Shown here: piece by piece, positions 1 to 9,074 of the stretch
How positions within the stretch are numbered: the stretch's first letter is position 1
Layout: the number at the start of each line of letters is the position of its first letter
From: Synechococcus sp. PCC 6312
Lineage (GTDB): Bacteria; Cyanobacteriota; Cyanobacteriia; Thermosynechococcales; Thermosynechococcaceae
Reading direction: 5' to 3'
NCBI RefSeq assembly: GCF_000316685.1
Contig: NC_019680.1
Coordinates: forward strand, 807,501 to 871,500
Length of the DNA stretch: 64,000 bases
Program-made: the position numbers and the translations under genes
The notes under the pieces: model-generated
Database searches by the model: none
The model's input: the letters and a program-made list of their open reading frames with translations, nothing else
What the model was told of the DNA's origin: nothing

Positions 1-1
1 G

Positions 2-733
2 TATCAAGTCCTCAATGGTGATGACCCCTATTTACGCCGAAATCTAGTTGAACGGTATCCCCAGGCCTGGTGGACCAGTACAAGGGGGGTAGGCGATTTA
101 CCCAATGGGGGAGAGCGGGGGGTTTATATCCAAGGGGGATGGGTGATGACAGGGAGCGAAAAACTATTCCCGGCGACTGCCCTGAAAATGCCTGGAGTTC
201 ACAATCAACAGAATTTATTATTAGCGGTTGCAGCGGCCCATTTGGCGGGTATTTCACCAGAAGCGATGTTGACGGGGATTAGTCATTTTCCTGGAGTCGC
301 CCATCGATTAGAGCATATTGTGACGTGGCAAGGGATTGAGTTTATTAATGACAGTAAAGCTACCAATTATGACGCTGCGGAAATTGGCTTAACGGCGGTT
401 TCTGGGCCAGTCATTTTGATTGCTGGAGGACAAAGTAAAAAAGGAGAAGCCCAGGCCTGGTTACAGTTAATTCAACAAAAAGTCGTCCAAGTGTTTTTGA
501 TTGGGGACGCAGCCAGAGAATTTAGCGAACTCTTAACAGGGGTTGGTTACGGGGCCTGGGAAAATGTGCAAACCTTGGATCAAGCCATGATCAAAGCCAA
601 GGAACTCGCTCCCCAAGTCAAGGCAAAAACGATTCTCTTTTCCCCGGCCTGTGCCAGCTTTGACCAATATCGAAACTTTGAAGAACGGGGCGACCATTTC
701 CGTCAGCTTTGCCCACATGAACGAACCCCATAG
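2..733 (+). CDS. murD: UDP-N-acetylmuramoylalanine--D-glutamate ligase, C-terminal part
   Basis: Cytoplasmic Mur ligase that adds D-glutamate to UDP-MurNAc-L-alanine in peptidoglycan synthesis. The reading frame is open from base 2, so the gene is cut by the window edge; about 243 residues are visible and roughly the first 200 are missing. Visible family marks are the NGDDP stretch at the left edge, the HNQQN segment that opens the C-terminal part of Mur ligases, DSKATN (a MurD signature), an AGGQSKKGE glycine loop and the closing SPACASFDQY...FEERGDHF block. The terminal block and DSKATN distinguish MurD from MurC, MurE and MurF. The gene converges on dcd. The frame carries two CCAGGCCTGG palindromes, typical of native genes here. 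Confidence 0.93.
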   Translation, partial: YQVLNGDDPYLRRNLVERYPQAWWTSTRGVGDLPNGGERGVYIQGGWVMTGSEKLFPATALKMPGVHNQQNLLLAVAAAHLAGISPEAMLTGISHFPGVAHRLEHIVTWQGIEFINDSKATNYDAAEIGLTAVSGPVILIAGGQSKKGEAQAWLQLIQQKVVQVFLIGDAAREFSELLTGVGYGAWENVQTLDQAMIKAKELAPQVKAKTILFSPACASFDQYRNFEERGDHFRQLCPHERTP

Positions 734-759
734 CTCGACTGTATTCTGATTAATTACAA

Positions 760-1356
760 CTAAACCTTAGCCAGCGTAACCCGACCGGATTGGTTTTGAT
801 ATTTGCCTTGACGGTCAGCATAGGTGGTTTCGCAAGGGTCACCCTCAAAAAAGAGTAACTGGGCGACTCCCTCATTGGCATAGACCCGACAGTCGGCACT
901 CGAGGCATTGGAAAACTCTAAGGTAATTCCCTCGCCGGCCCACCCTGCTTCTAGAGGTGTAATGTTGACGATCAGGCCAACCCGAGCATAGGTACTTTTC
1001 CCCAGGCAAATGGCTGTAACGTTTGGGGGCATCTGGATAGACTCTAAGCTAACTCCCAGGCCATAGGAATTGGCGGGAATAATGAAATAGCTGCCATACG
1101 GGTCTGTCTGTAATTCCACTGGCTCCAAATTGCCGGGATTAAAATTCTTCGGATTCACAACGGTTCCGGGAATATGCTTAAACACCAACATCTCTTGGGG
1201 CGATAGGCGAATATCATAGCCGTAACTGGAAACCCCATAGCTAATGACAGGGATTAAAGTCCCATCCTGATCAACTTTGCGAACTTGGGCCGCTTCAAAG
1301 GGTGTAATCATCCCCAAACGGGCCTGCTCAACAATCCAGCGGTCATTTTTAATCAT
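760..1356 (-). CDS. dcd: dCTP deaminase
   Basis: Deaminates dCTP to dUTP, feeding dTMP synthesis. The 198-residue product has the usual family length. It shows the SYGYDIRLS segment near the N terminus and the GKSTYARVGLIVN block followed by TPLEAGWAGEGITLEF, which holds the active-site region of dCTP deaminases and the related dUTPase fold. The C-terminal part (YADRQGKYQNQSG) is the nucleotide-covering tail. The ATG at 1356 gives the canonical MIKNDRWI start. It converges on murD with a short gap and is transcribed in the same direction as the hydrolase gene upstream, 45 bases away. Confidence 0.95.
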   Translation of the reverse strand: MIKNDRWIVEQARLGMITPFEAAQVRKVDQDGTLIPVISYGVSSYGYDIRLSPQEMLVFKHIPGTVVNPKNFNPGNLEPVELQTDPYGSYFIIPANSYGLGVSLESIQMPPNVTAICLGKSTYARVGLIVNITPLEAGWAGEGITLEFSNASSADCRVYANEGVAQLLFFEGDPCETTYADRQGKYQNQSGRVTLAKV

Positions 1357-1401
1357 GGGAGAATCACAATTTCTAAGGGGTTTGGAGGTGCATTTCCTAC
1401 T

Positions 1402-2178
1402 CTAGTTCAAGAATGCAGTCACTTCCGCAGCAACTTGGTCGCGATCATAGTCAAGAGTAACAATGTGATCAGAATTTTCGCACCAGGCCAGTTTTTTGAT
1501 TGTTGCCCCCAGCGTTTCATAGAGGTAAACCGCTCCTTGAGGATTCACAACCGTATCATGGCGGGCCTGGATAATCAGTGTCGGTACAGTAATTTCTGGA
1601 ATCAAGGGCTTGACTGTCTCAATTAGCTCCATTGCACTGCGAACCGCAACCAAGTTAAATGTCTTATAAAACTTCACTCGATTAACCTGTGCTTTCAAAG
1701 TTGGGTCTCGGAAAGGTAAGTCGAGACGGGGAACTTGGGGTAGGAGATAGCCAACGGATTTGATCAGAGATTCCAAAGGAACTGGAGAATACGGAGGTTG
1801 TTTTAAGGACAGATATGGACACAGACAGACTAATTTCCGGATCCGATAATGACTCGCTAGATATAACCCCAAGGGGCAGCCTGTGGAAAAGCCAATCACA
1901 TCAATTTCCGAGTAGGTCTCTTTTAACCCTAAATAGGCCGTTTCTACCGCTTTGTACCACTGTTGCCAGGTGGAGTTGGGCATATTGGCTTGGGGCTGAT
2001 CATGGCCGGGATAGAGAATAGCTTTGACGGTGTTCCCTTGTTGATGCAGATGTTCCGCCAGGATTTGCAGTTCATAGGTTCCAGCCCCCAGGCCATGGAG
2101 CATTAAACAGGCTCGGTTGAGATCGCGACCTGGCAGAAAAAACGGTTCATTCCTTAACTGGCTGGTAAACATACCCAT
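1402..2178 (-). CDS. alpha/beta hydrolase, carboxylesterase type
   Basis: A 258-residue single-domain serine hydrolase. The oxyanion-hole segment MLHGLGAGTYE lies near residue 28, the nucleophile elbow is GFSTG (GxSxG) near residue 97, an acid candidate sits in the ARHDTVV stretch near residue 207, and the catalytic His is in NSDHIVTLD near residue 238. The order matches small bacterial carboxylesterases of the Est30/monoglyceride lipase kind. There is no signal peptide, so it should be cytoplasmic. The substrate cannot be told from sequence. It lies between dcd and a conserved acidic protein, all on the minus strand. Confidence 0.85.
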   Translation of the reverse strand: MGMFTSQLRNEPFFLPGRDLNRACLMLHGLGAGTYELQILAEHLHQQGNTVKAILYPGHDQPQANMPNSTWQQWYKAVETAYLGLKETYSEIDVIGFSTGCPLGLYLASHYRIRKLVCLCPYLSLKQPPYSPVPLESLIKSVGYLLPQVPRLDLPFRDPTLKAQVNRVKFYKTFNLVAVRSAMELIETVKPLIPEITVPTLIIQARHDTVVNPQGAVYLYETLGATIKKLAWCENSDHIVTLDYDRDQVAAEVTAFLN

Positions 2179-2199
2179 AGATTATTCTCTAGCCCTAAA

Positions 2200-3405
2200 T
2201 CAAGATTCTGGTAGTTTTGACAGGGATTCCCTCGGCCAGGTTTCCCGCCAGGCCCGGCTTGCCTCTAAAACTAATCGCTGTCGGAATTTCTCGGCAATTT
2301 TTTCATGGAGTTGGGCGAGTTTAATTTTCAGTTGCCGAATTTGTTGCCGTTGACTACCCAGGCCGGGGTGGTTGAAATCTAGGTCTTCCAAATGTAAATA
2401 AATGGCAATCAGAGGAATTGGTCGATCATCCGCTGGGGGAACATCCATCTCATTTAACTGGGCTTGCAAGCGGGACACCTCTTCGGCCAATGTTGAGTCG
2501 CGCGTGGAAGTATCTTCGGCATCAAATTGATTTTCATCTTCTTCGTTCTCATCAGCTTGGTCTTCATCCTCTGCATCAGCCTCTTGAATACGCCGATTCA
2601 TCAGGGCCTGGAAAAATGCCGCAATATCAATGTTGTCTCGTTTTTCTGTTTCTTCGGCATCCTCTTGAGCTTCTGTATCCTGGCTGGGAGCCTCGGCCAA
2701 TTGACCAGATTCGCTATCGGAAGGGGGGTTATGGTTAGACTTTTGCGGGCGAGCAGTAGGGTGATCTTCAGACCGATCCTCCGGGCCTGCGACCATCACC
2801 ATCATGATGTTAGGGAGGCGACTGAGGGGGCGACCTTGGGCTTTTAAGGCAATTTCGAGAATCTGTTCCCAAGGAAACTCCGGTAAGATATCCACCTTTT
2901 GCAAGGCTCGATTGACTCCATAGGCGGCCTGGTGCAAAAGCTTGGCAATGGCCATCTCCAAATTCGGCTCTGACAATGATTTGGGACTTGGAGTAATGTC
3001 CTTGGCTTGATTGTCTTCTGTTTGGGGAGATTCTGGAGAGCTTTCTGGATTTTCATCTGCTTCAGTGCTGTTTTCTGCTCCTTGATCCTCTACTGTTGGA
3101 GTCTTGCTTTGTTCAAGCACCGGTTGTTCAGGGAGTAACTCCCCCAAGCTGAGGCGCAGGTCTTCCCCCAGTAAGTGGATTTTCCGCTGTAGTCTTTCCC
3201 GCGCTCCTGGCTCTAGCTTTAAAAATCGTTCTGGGACGATCTGCGTGCAAACTTGATAGGCAGCAGTGATCAGTTGTTGCTGGGCAATGGGGGCCAAGAG
3301 GGTAAGATAGCGGCGGTAAGCCTGATGCAGTTGTGCAAATCCCTGGCGGGCCTGGTCATGAAGCACCGTTAATTCCTGCTGGATTTGCTCTAAGTTAGCC
3401 ACCAC
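2200..3405 (-). CDS. conserved hypothetical acidic protein
   Basis: I do not recognise this 401-residue protein. The N-terminal 80 residues look helical and may form a coiled coil (EQIQQELTVLHDQARQGF). Two folded-looking blocks, near residues 150-205 and 345-401, are separated by long low-complexity stretches rich in Glu, Asp, Ser, Pro and Gln, including several acidic runs around residues 270-300. No membrane segment or signal peptide is seen. It carries CAGGCC/GGCCTGG motifs, which suggests a native gene. The gene lies 22 bases upstream of the hydrolase, so the two may be cotranscribed. It is separated from tsf by a terminator-like hairpin. Confidence 0.7.
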   Translation of the reverse strand: MVANLEQIQQELTVLHDQARQGFAQLHQAYRRYLTLLAPIAQQQLITAAYQVCTQIVPERFLKLEPGARERLQRKIHLLGEDLRLSLGELLPEQPVLEQSKTPTVEDQGAENSTEADENPESSPESPQTEDNQAKDITPSPKSLSEPNLEMAIAKLLHQAAYGVNRALQKVDILPEFPWEQILEIALKAQGRPLSRLPNIMMVMVAGPEDRSEDHPTARPQKSNHNPPSDSESGQLAEAPSQDTEAQEDAEETEKRDNIDIAAFFQALMNRRIQEADAEDEDQADENEEDENQFDAEDTSTRDSTLAEEVSRLQAQLNEMDVPPADDRPIPLIAIYLHLEDLDFNHPGLGSQRQQIRQLKIKLAQLHEKIAEKFRQRLVLEASRAWRETWPRESLSKLPES

Positions 3406-3472
3406 TTGTATCCTGTAACGTCACAACAATCCTGGTTCAACACTGGCTCAAGAAACATTTAGTCTAACTTCC

Positions 3473-3507
3473 AAAAACAAAAGACGGCCTACAGCAAGAC
3501 CGCCTCT
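3473..3507 (-). terminator. rho-independent terminator after rpsB-tsf
   Basis: On the minus strand a 7-base stem, GGCGGTC with GGCCGTC (two G-T wobbles), closes an 8-base loop and is followed by TTTTGTTTTT. It lies 60-100 bases past the tsf stop codon and ahead of the next minus-strand gene, which fits the end of the rpsB-tsf transcript. Confidence 0.6.
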
Positions 3508-3569
3508 TTACAACTTAACTTCGATTTCGACCCATCTTGACCCAATCTCCATCGAGTCTCCAAAACTGC

Positions 3570-4334
3570 CTATTTGGCCTTGCTCCGGCTGGAACGGGTT
3601 GTTTTGGCCTTCGTGGCTTTTGGGGCAGGTTCTGGAGTGGGTTCGGGTTCTGGAGTAGGAGCAGGGGCCGGTTCAGGCTTGGCCTGGGTTTGGGCAGCAA
3701 CTTCAGCGGCAAGGTTGGATTCGACTTTCTCAATCCCTTCTCCGAGGATAAAGCGTTGAAACCGGCGAATCTTGATGTTCTCACCCAACTGAGCAATGGA
3801 TTGAGTCACCAACTCGGCCACGCTGATGTTTTGATCCCGAATGTAGGCCTGGTCGAGGAGGCACATTTCCCGCAAGGTCTTATCCAATTTTCCTTGGACA
3901 ATTTTCGCTTTGACTTCCTCTTTTTTTCCGGCCAAGGCATCCGAGCCCATGGCAATTTTTCGCTCATTTTCTACTACGGCAGCGGGGATGTCCTCAATCG
4001 CTACATATTCCACATTCGGGCAAGCGGCAATTTGTTTAGCGATATTTTGGACTAACTCCTTAAAGGCTTCATTCCGGGCGACAAAGTCCGTTTCGCAGTT
4101 GACTTCGACCAAGACACCAATCCGACCACCGGTGTGAATATAGCTATCTACCAGGCCCTCGGCTGTCACCCGACCCGACTTTTTGCCCGCAGAGGCCAGG
4201 CCCTTTTGCCGCAGCCATTCAATCGCCTTTTCCATATCGGCATCGGACTCAGTGAGGGCCTTTTTACAGTCCATCATCCCCGCCCCGGTCTTATCCCGAA
4301 GTTCCTTAACTAGCTTTGCTGAAATTTCTGCCAT
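3570..4334 (-). CDS. tsf: translation elongation factor Ts with Pro/Ala/Glu-rich tail
   Basis: Guanine-nucleotide exchange factor for EF-Tu. The start [20 protein letters not shown] with DCKKAL following is the UBA-like N-terminal domain of EF-Ts; [20 protein letters not shown] and DFVARNEAF form the core exchange domain, ending with [15 protein letters not shown] near residue 205. Beyond that come about 50 residues of Pro, Ala, Glu and finally Lys/Arg/Ser, a low-complexity extension not needed for the core fold. It follows rpsB by 24 bases on the same strand, the conserved bacterial rpsB-tsf operon. Confidence 0.97.
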   Translation of the reverse strand: MAEISAKLVKELRDKTGAGMMDCKKALTESDADMEKAIEWLRQKGLASAGKKSGRVTAEGLVDSYIHTGGRIGVLVEVNCETDFVARNEAFKELVQNIAKQIAACPNVEYVAIEDIPAAVVENERKIAMGSDALAGKKEEVKAKIVQGKLDKTLREMCLLDQAYIRDQNISVAELVTQSIAQLGENIKIRRFQRFILGEGIEKVESNLAAEVAAQTQAKPEPAPAPTPEPEPTPEPAPKATKAKTTRSSRSKAK

Positions 4335-4358
4335 AATCTGCTGCCTCGTGTTAGTTCC

Positions 4359-5171
4359 TTAGTTCTCATCCTTGGAATCACCGTCTGCGTCTGACTCTTC
4401 CTCAACGTTGGGCAAGCTGTCAAGGGTTTCATCTTCAGCATCAGGATAGTCCTCCTCGGCCCCATCACCGAGATCTGCCTCTTCCACTTGCCCGTGCCGC
4501 CCTTCATAGATCGCATCGGCCAACTTGCCCACAATCAGCTTAATCGAACGAATGGCATCATCATTAGCCGGAACTGGAATATCCACTTGATCTGGATCGC
4601 AGTTGGTGTCGAGCAAGGCCACAATCGGAATCCCCAGTTTTTGGCATTCTTGGACGGCGTTATATTCCCGCTTCACATCCACAATCACAGCCACATCGGG
4701 TAAGCGGCGCATATTTTTAATCCCACCCAGATATTTCTGCAACCGGGCTAATTCCCGCCGGAGCACCGCTGCCTCTTGTTTGGGACGGAGGGCAATCTGG
4801 CCGGTTTCTTCCATCCGTTCCAGTTCCTTCAGGCGATCCACCCGCGTTTTAATCGTTGTCCAGTTGGTCAGCATTCCCCCTAACCAGCGTTGATTGATGA
4901 AATATCCCCCACAACGGGCGGCTTCTTGATGGACAATTCCAGCGGCTTGCCGTTTCGTACCCACAAACAAAAACTTCTTGCCAGATTCAGAGGCTTCCCG
5001 GACATAGTTATAGGCTTCATCCACCAGTTGGGCCGTTTGCACGAGGTCAATGATGTGAACCCCATTACGAACCGTGAAGATGTAGCGAGACATTTTGGGA
5101 TTCCAGCGGCGCGCTTGGTGGCCAAAGTGAACCCCGGCTTCTAAGAGTTGAGCCAGACTTAAAACAGACAT
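4359..5171 (-). CDS. rpsB: 30S ribosomal protein S2
   Basis: Small-subunit ribosomal protein. The 270-residue product opens with the S2 hallmark [19 protein letters not shown], continues with FVGTKRQA and [10 protein letters not shown], and closes the conserved core with [19 protein letters not shown]. The last 45 residues are strongly acidic (Glu, Asp), an extension past the usual core of about 225 residues. It heads the operon with tsf. The leader region is about 155 bases, between this start and the divergent small gene at 5327. Confidence 0.98.
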   Translation of the reverse strand: MSVLSLAQLLEAGVHFGHQARRWNPKMSRYIFTVRNGVHIIDLVQTAQLVDEAYNYVREASESGKKFLFVGTKRQAAGIVHQEAARCGGYFINQRWLGGMLTNWTTIKTRVDRLKELERMEETGQIALRPKQEAAVLRRELARLQKYLGGIKNMRRLPDVAVIVDVKREYNAVQECQKLGIPIVALLDTNCDPDQVDIPVPANDDAIRSIKLIVGKLADAIYEGRHGQVEEADLGDGAEEDYPDAEDETLDSLPNVEEESDADGDSKDEN

Positions 5172-5326
5172 TCAGTTTTCTCCTGTGGGTTTAACCGCCA
5201 TCTAGGTGGATCTAAGGAACAAGCCTAGACACCCCAGGCCCTAGATGTGTGAATTTTTCAGCGTTCTCTATCCTATCATGAATGAATCGGTCTTTGAGTT
5301 TTTAAGCCGTCTAACTAGCCATTCTC

Positions 5327-5599
5327 ATGGAGAGAGTCGTTAAGAACGTTTCTATGGTTAACCCGCATCGGTATAAAGTTGAAGCTTTTTGGGATCAGGA
5401 TGCCGAAGTCTGGATCGCCCAAAGTGAGGATGTTGCTGGTTTAGTCACGGAGTCCCCAACCTTGGAGGAATTAACCCTCAAACTCAAGCAGATGATCCCG
5501 GAGTTACTGGTAGCAAATCATCTTATTACGCCGAATACCAGGCAGAGTATTACATTTGAACTCACAACCAGACGGGAAGAATACATCTCCGTAGCTTAA
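5327..5599 (+). CDS. HicB-like antitoxin, DUF1902 type
   Basis: A small protein of up to 90 residues with the DUF1902/HicB partial RNase H-like fold: YKVEAFWDQDAEVWIAQSEDVAGL, then TESPTLEELTLKLKQMIPELL. It is directly followed, 6 bases after its stop and in the same frame, by a HicA-like coding region, so it is read here as the antitoxin of a HicA/HicB-type pair. The ATG at 5354 (MVNPHRY) is an alternative start and fits family length better; neither start has a strong ribosome site. Confidence 0.72.
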   Translation: MERVVKNVSMVNPHRYKVEAFWDQDAEVWIAQSEDVAGLVTESPTLEELTLKLKQMIPELLVANHLITPNTRQSITFELTTRREEYISVA

Positions 5600-5605
5600 G
5601 TATTC

Positions 5606-5803
5606 ATAGCAAAATCCTTCACGCCTGAGGTTAAAAAACGATTACTTGCGGCTCACTGCCTCTTCGAGAGATCAGGGAAGGGAGATCATGAAATTTGGTA
5701 TAGTCCCATTACGAAACGTCGTTTTGTAGTTGATAACGCCATTAAATCGAGACACACAGCAAATGCTGTCTTGAAACAAGCTGGTTTAAGGAAAGCATTT
5801 TAA
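5606..5803 (+). CDS. HicA-like mRNA interferase toxin lacking a standard start codon
   Basis: The 65-residue frame reads IAKSFTPEVKKRLLAAH, then GKGDHEIWYSP and IKSRHTANAVLKQAGL, a close match to the double-stranded-RNA-binding-like HicA/YcfA toxins. The conserved His of GDHEIW, needed for RNA cleavage in the family, is present. No ATG, GTG or TTG occurs in this frame between the antitoxin stop (5597-5599) and the conserved FTPE segment. The codon where homologues begin is ATA at 5606, one base away from ATG. The toxin may therefore be translationally crippled, or may rely on rare ATA initiation coupled to the antitoxin. Confidence 0.65.
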   Translation: MAKSFTPEVKKRLLAAHCLFERSGKGDHEIWYSPITKRRFVVDNAIKSRHTANAVLKQAGLRKAF

Positions 5804-5834
5804 TACTCATCCACTTTCAGTCACCTCATGTTCT

Positions 5835-6788
5835 ATGGTTCCAATCACTGTTCAAGATGAGTTGCCCCACATTCTCACATTCCAGGCCCCAGCAGCTTTT
5901 TCCCGCTTAGATCAATGTCTTAGACAGGCCCAGCCTGAAATTTCCCGCTCTCGGTGGCAACAGCTAATTGAACAAGGCCAGGTGCAGGTTAATGGCGTTA
6001 CGACTTATCTGAAAAAGTTACCCATCAAAGTTGGGGATGTGATTGAAGCCGAGTTACCTAAACCCCAGGCCTGTGAATTAGTCCCAGAAGCGATTCCCCT
6101 TGATGTCTTATATGAAGATGACCAAATTATTCTAATTAACAAGCCCGTGGGATTAGTCGTTCATCCGGCCCCTGGCCATGATTCTGGCACGTTAGTTCAT
6201 GCATTGTTGGCCCATTGTCCAGACTTACCGGGAATTGGGGGGCAACTGCGGCCTGGAATTGTCCATCGCCTCGATAAAGATACCAGTGGCGTGATGATGG
6301 TGGCCAAGACCGAATCTGCCCTCCAACATCTCCAAGCCCAGATTAAAGCCAGAACGGCAAGGCGCGAGTATTTAGGCCTGGTGCAAGGTGTCCCCCCCAC
6401 TCCAATTGGGACGATTAATGCCCCCATTGGCCGCCATCCCACCCACCGCAAAAAAATGGCTGTGACTGAACTTGAGCGGGGGCGCGCGGCCATCACCCAT
6501 TGGTCAGTGCAAGAACGTTTGGGGCATTACACCCTAGTCTTATTTCAGTTGGACACTGGGCGTACCCATCAAATCCGTGTCCATGCGGCCCATGCGGGTT
6601 GGCCCATTGTTGGCGATCCGGTTTATGGCTCCACCGGGAAAGTTGTGGGTCGGGCCTTAACCGGACAACTGCTCCATGCCTACCAATTAACCCTCCATCA
6701 TCCGCTGACGAATAAGCAATTAACCCTAACAGCCCCCCTGCCACCTATTTTTGCCCAACTGCTCCAGGCCCTCCGCCGTCAGACATAA
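5835..6788 (+). CDS. RluA-family 23S rRNA pseudouridine synthase (RluD-like)
   Basis: Converts uridine to pseudouridine in rRNA. The first 85 residues form an S4 RNA-binding domain (SRLDQCL...RSRWQQLIEQGQVQVNG). The catalytic domain follows with INKPVGLVVHPAPGH, the active-site motif GIVHRLDKDTSGVMMVAKT (catalytic Asp in HRLDKDTSG), then DTGRTHQIRVH and GDPVYG. The order S4-RluA matches RluD and RluC; RluD is slightly favoured by length (317 residues). The gene stands alone on the plus strand. HIP-like CAGGCC motifs suggest it is native. Confidence 0.92.
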   Translation: MVPITVQDELPHILTFQAPAAFSRLDQCLRQAQPEISRSRWQQLIEQGQVQVNGVTTYLKKLPIKVGDVIEAELPKPQACELVPEAIPLDVLYEDDQIILINKPVGLVVHPAPGHDSGTLVHALLAHCPDLPGIGGQLRPGIVHRLDKDTSGVMMVAKTESALQHLQAQIKARTARREYLGLVQGVPPTPIGTINAPIGRHPTHRKKMAVTELERGRAAITHWSVQERLGHYTLVLFQLDTGRTHQIRVHAAHAGWPIVGDPVYGSTGKVVGRALTGQLLHAYQLTLHHPLTNKQLTLTAPLPPIFAQLLQALRRQT

Positions 6789-6916
6789 ATTCTGCTTTTC
6801 ATTCCCGTTGCTAAAGGAGCCCAATCCATCCTCTCAATCAAGGGCTGAAATTGAGGGGATATACTTGGAATGTGCAGCAAATCTGTGTCCAAGGCGCGGC
6901 GATCAAGCTCAGGCCG

Positions 6917-8545
6917 ATGAACCCCTCCCCGAAAACGACTCTTCCCCCAGTAGATGTTTTGAGCCATGATCCGCGGGGCCTGGTCACAGAACTTCTGGCC
7001 GTCGGTACAGCCCTATCCGCCACCGAGAATTTAAGCGACTTACTCACCCTCATTCTGACCAAAAGCCGAGAAATTACCTGTAGTGATGCCGGGAGCGTTT
7101 TTTTAGTCGATCGCCAGGCCCATCCCCCCAACCTCTGGTTTAAGACGGCCCAAAATGATACCCATCCGGAACTGTCTCTCCATGAGTTTTTCATTCCCTT
7201 AAATGCAGAAAGTTTAGTCGGCTATGTGGCCCTGACCGGAGAAATTCTCAACATCCCGGATGCCTATGAAATCCCCCAGGCCGAGACCTATCAATTTAAT
7301 CGTTCCTTTGATGACAATCTGGGCTATCGCACTCGCTCGGTTCTAGTGATTCCAATGCAAAATGCCGAGGGGGAGATTATTGGCGTGCTACAACTTCTGA
7401 ACCGAAAAATCCGTGCCGATATTAAAATTACGCCCGATAATGCCACAGACGTGACCGTTCCCTACAGTCATTGGGAAGAAGCCATTCTACGGTCTCTCGC
7501 CAGCCAGGCCGCTGTCTCCATTGAGCGTAATCATCTCTTAGAAAGTATTGAAAAGCTCTTTGAAGGCTTTGTCACGGCATCTGTCCAGGCCATTGAAGCT
7601 CGGGATAAAATCACCGCTGGACATTCGGAACGGGTTGCAGACTTAACCTTACGTTTGGCAGCCGAAGTCAATGATCAGGCAGGGATTGGGGCCTTTGTTG
7701 GGGTTGGCTTTGATCAGCGGCAATTGCAAGAACTGCGCTATGCGGCCCTACTGCATGATTTTGGCAAAGTTGGGGTTCCCGAAGTCATTTTAAGCAAGGA
7801 GAAAAAACTCTATCCCTTGCAACTGGAAATCATTCGCCAACGCTTTCATTTTGTTCGCCGCACCTTAGAGTTGGAATGTAACCAGGCCAAGCTGGACTAT
7901 CTTCAGGCCAATCCCCACCACGACCCTGACGCTGGGACTTGCGATCACTGCCAACAACTGCGGCAATTTGATTTACAACTACAAGCCCAACTCCAGAACC
8001 TAGATCGCTATTGGCAGGTGGTTGAGATTGCCAATGAACCCAAAGTCCTCGCTGAAGAACCCCTAGGGATTTTACAAGAACTGACCAGTTGGCATTACAA
8101 AGATATTAATGGCCACCTACAGCCCCTCGTGACGATAGCAGAACTGGAGCAACTCCTCGTCCGGCGCGGTAACCTCACCCCCCAAGAGCGGCTGGCGATT
8201 GAATCCCATGTCACCCATACCTATGAATTTCTGCGGCGGATTCCCTGGACGAGTTCCCTCAAAGACGTACCCATTATTGCCTATGGTCACCATGAACGTT
8301 TGAATGGCACAGGTTATCCCTTGGGAATTGCAGATATTCCATTACAGACTCAAATGTTGACCATCGCCGATATTTATGATGCTTTAACTGCGGCAGATCG
8401 CCCCTACAAAAAAAGCTTGCCTGTCCCGATTGCCCTGAAAATTCTGCACCAAGAGGCCGAATCCAACCAAATCAACCGAGATCTCGTCCTTCTCTTTGAA
8501 CAAAAGCAGGTTTTCCAAGTTCTTGGGCATGGCCTAGCAGATTAA
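6917..8545 (+). CDS. GAF and HD-GYP domain protein
   Basis: A likely cyclic-di-GMP phosphodiesterase or a signalling relative. With the ATG at 6917 (MNPSPKTTLPP) the product has 542 residues. A GAF sensor domain spans about residues 30-205. The HD-GYP domain follows with HSERVADLTLRLA, LHDFGKVGVP (the HD pair), GHHERLNGTGYPLG (the GYP motif) and ADIYDALTAADRPYK. Between HD and GYP there is an unusually long insertion of about 130 residues that includes NPHHDPDAGTCDHC, a possible metal site. An upstream frame extension to 6851 has no start better than the one chosen. Confidence 0.88.
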   Translation: MNPSPKTTLPPVDVLSHDPRGLVTELLAVGTALSATENLSDLLTLILTKSREITCSDAGSVFLVDRQAHPPNLWFKTAQNDTHPELSLHEFFIPLNAESLVGYVALTGEILNIPDAYEIPQAETYQFNRSFDDNLGYRTRSVLVIPMQNAEGEIIGVLQLLNRKIRADIKITPDNATDVTVPYSHWEEAILRSLASQAAVSIERNHLLESIEKLFEGFVTASVQAIEARDKITAGHSERVADLTLRLAAEVNDQAGIGAFVGVGFDQRQLQELRYAALLHDFGKVGVPEVILSKEKKLYPLQLEIIRQRFHFVRRTLELECNQAKLDYLQANPHHDPDAGTCDHCQQLRQFDLQLQAQLQNLDRYWQVVEIANEPKVLAEEPLGILQELTSWHYKDINGHLQPLVTIAELEQLLVRRGNLTPQERLAIESHVTHTYEFLRRIPWTSSLKDVPIIAYGHHERLNGTGYPLGIADIPLQTQMLTIADIYDALTAADRPYKKSLPVPIALKILHQEAESNQINRDLVLLFEQKQVFQVLGHGLAD

Positions 8546-8625
8546 TCTCCTAATTTCCGGTAGAGAACTGGGGTATCCGGTCTATAATTTAATGTAGAGA
8601 ACCCCCCCTTGAGCACCAAATTGGT

Positions 8626-9063
8626 ATGGAACTCTCCTGTAAAAGTGAATATGCGCTTCTAGCGGTCTTAGAGCTTGCAGCAGCCTACCGCGAACAAGAA
8701 CCGTTGCAAATTCGCCAAATTGCGGCCCTCCATGACATTCCTGATCGCTATTTAGAACAATTACTGGCAACTTTGCGGCGGCGGGGGATTATTCGCAGTA
8801 TTCGGGGGGCGAAGGGGGGATATATTTTGGCCAAAGAACCTTGGAAAACCTCCCTGTTTGAGGTCATGGATTGCATTGAGGGCCTAGAAAATCAAAATAA
8901 AGGCTCCAACGCAACCCCAGAAACCATAGATCAAGGCGTAGTCCGGGAAATTTGGCGCGAGGCCTGGGGGGCGGCGAATCAGGTACTACAGGACTATACT
9001 TTGCAAGATTTGTGTGAACGCCGTCTTGCTAAACGCCAACTTGACATCATGTACTACATCTAG
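8626..9063 (+). CDS. Rrf2-family transcriptional regulator
   Basis: A 145-residue winged-helix DNA-binding regulator. The N terminus MELSCKSEYALLAVLELA, the recognition region IPDRYLEQLLATLRRRGII and the wing SIRGAKGGYILAKEP are typical of Rrf2 proteins such as IscR and CymR. Only scattered cysteines (residue 5, MDCIEG, DLCERR) are present and the three-Cys iron-sulfur spacing of IscR is not obvious, so a cluster-free CymR-like function is more likely. The gene is monocistronic, 80 bases after the HD-GYP gene and convergent with the carboxypeptidase gene. Confidence 0.88.
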   Translation: MELSCKSEYALLAVLELAAAYREQEPLQIRQIAALHDIPDRYLEQLLATLRRRGIIRSIRGAKGGYILAKEPWKTSLFEVMDCIEGLENQNKGSNATPETIDQGVVREIWREAWGAANQVLQDYTLQDLCERRLAKRQLDIMYYI

Positions 9064-9074
9064 GGGCTGCTGAC

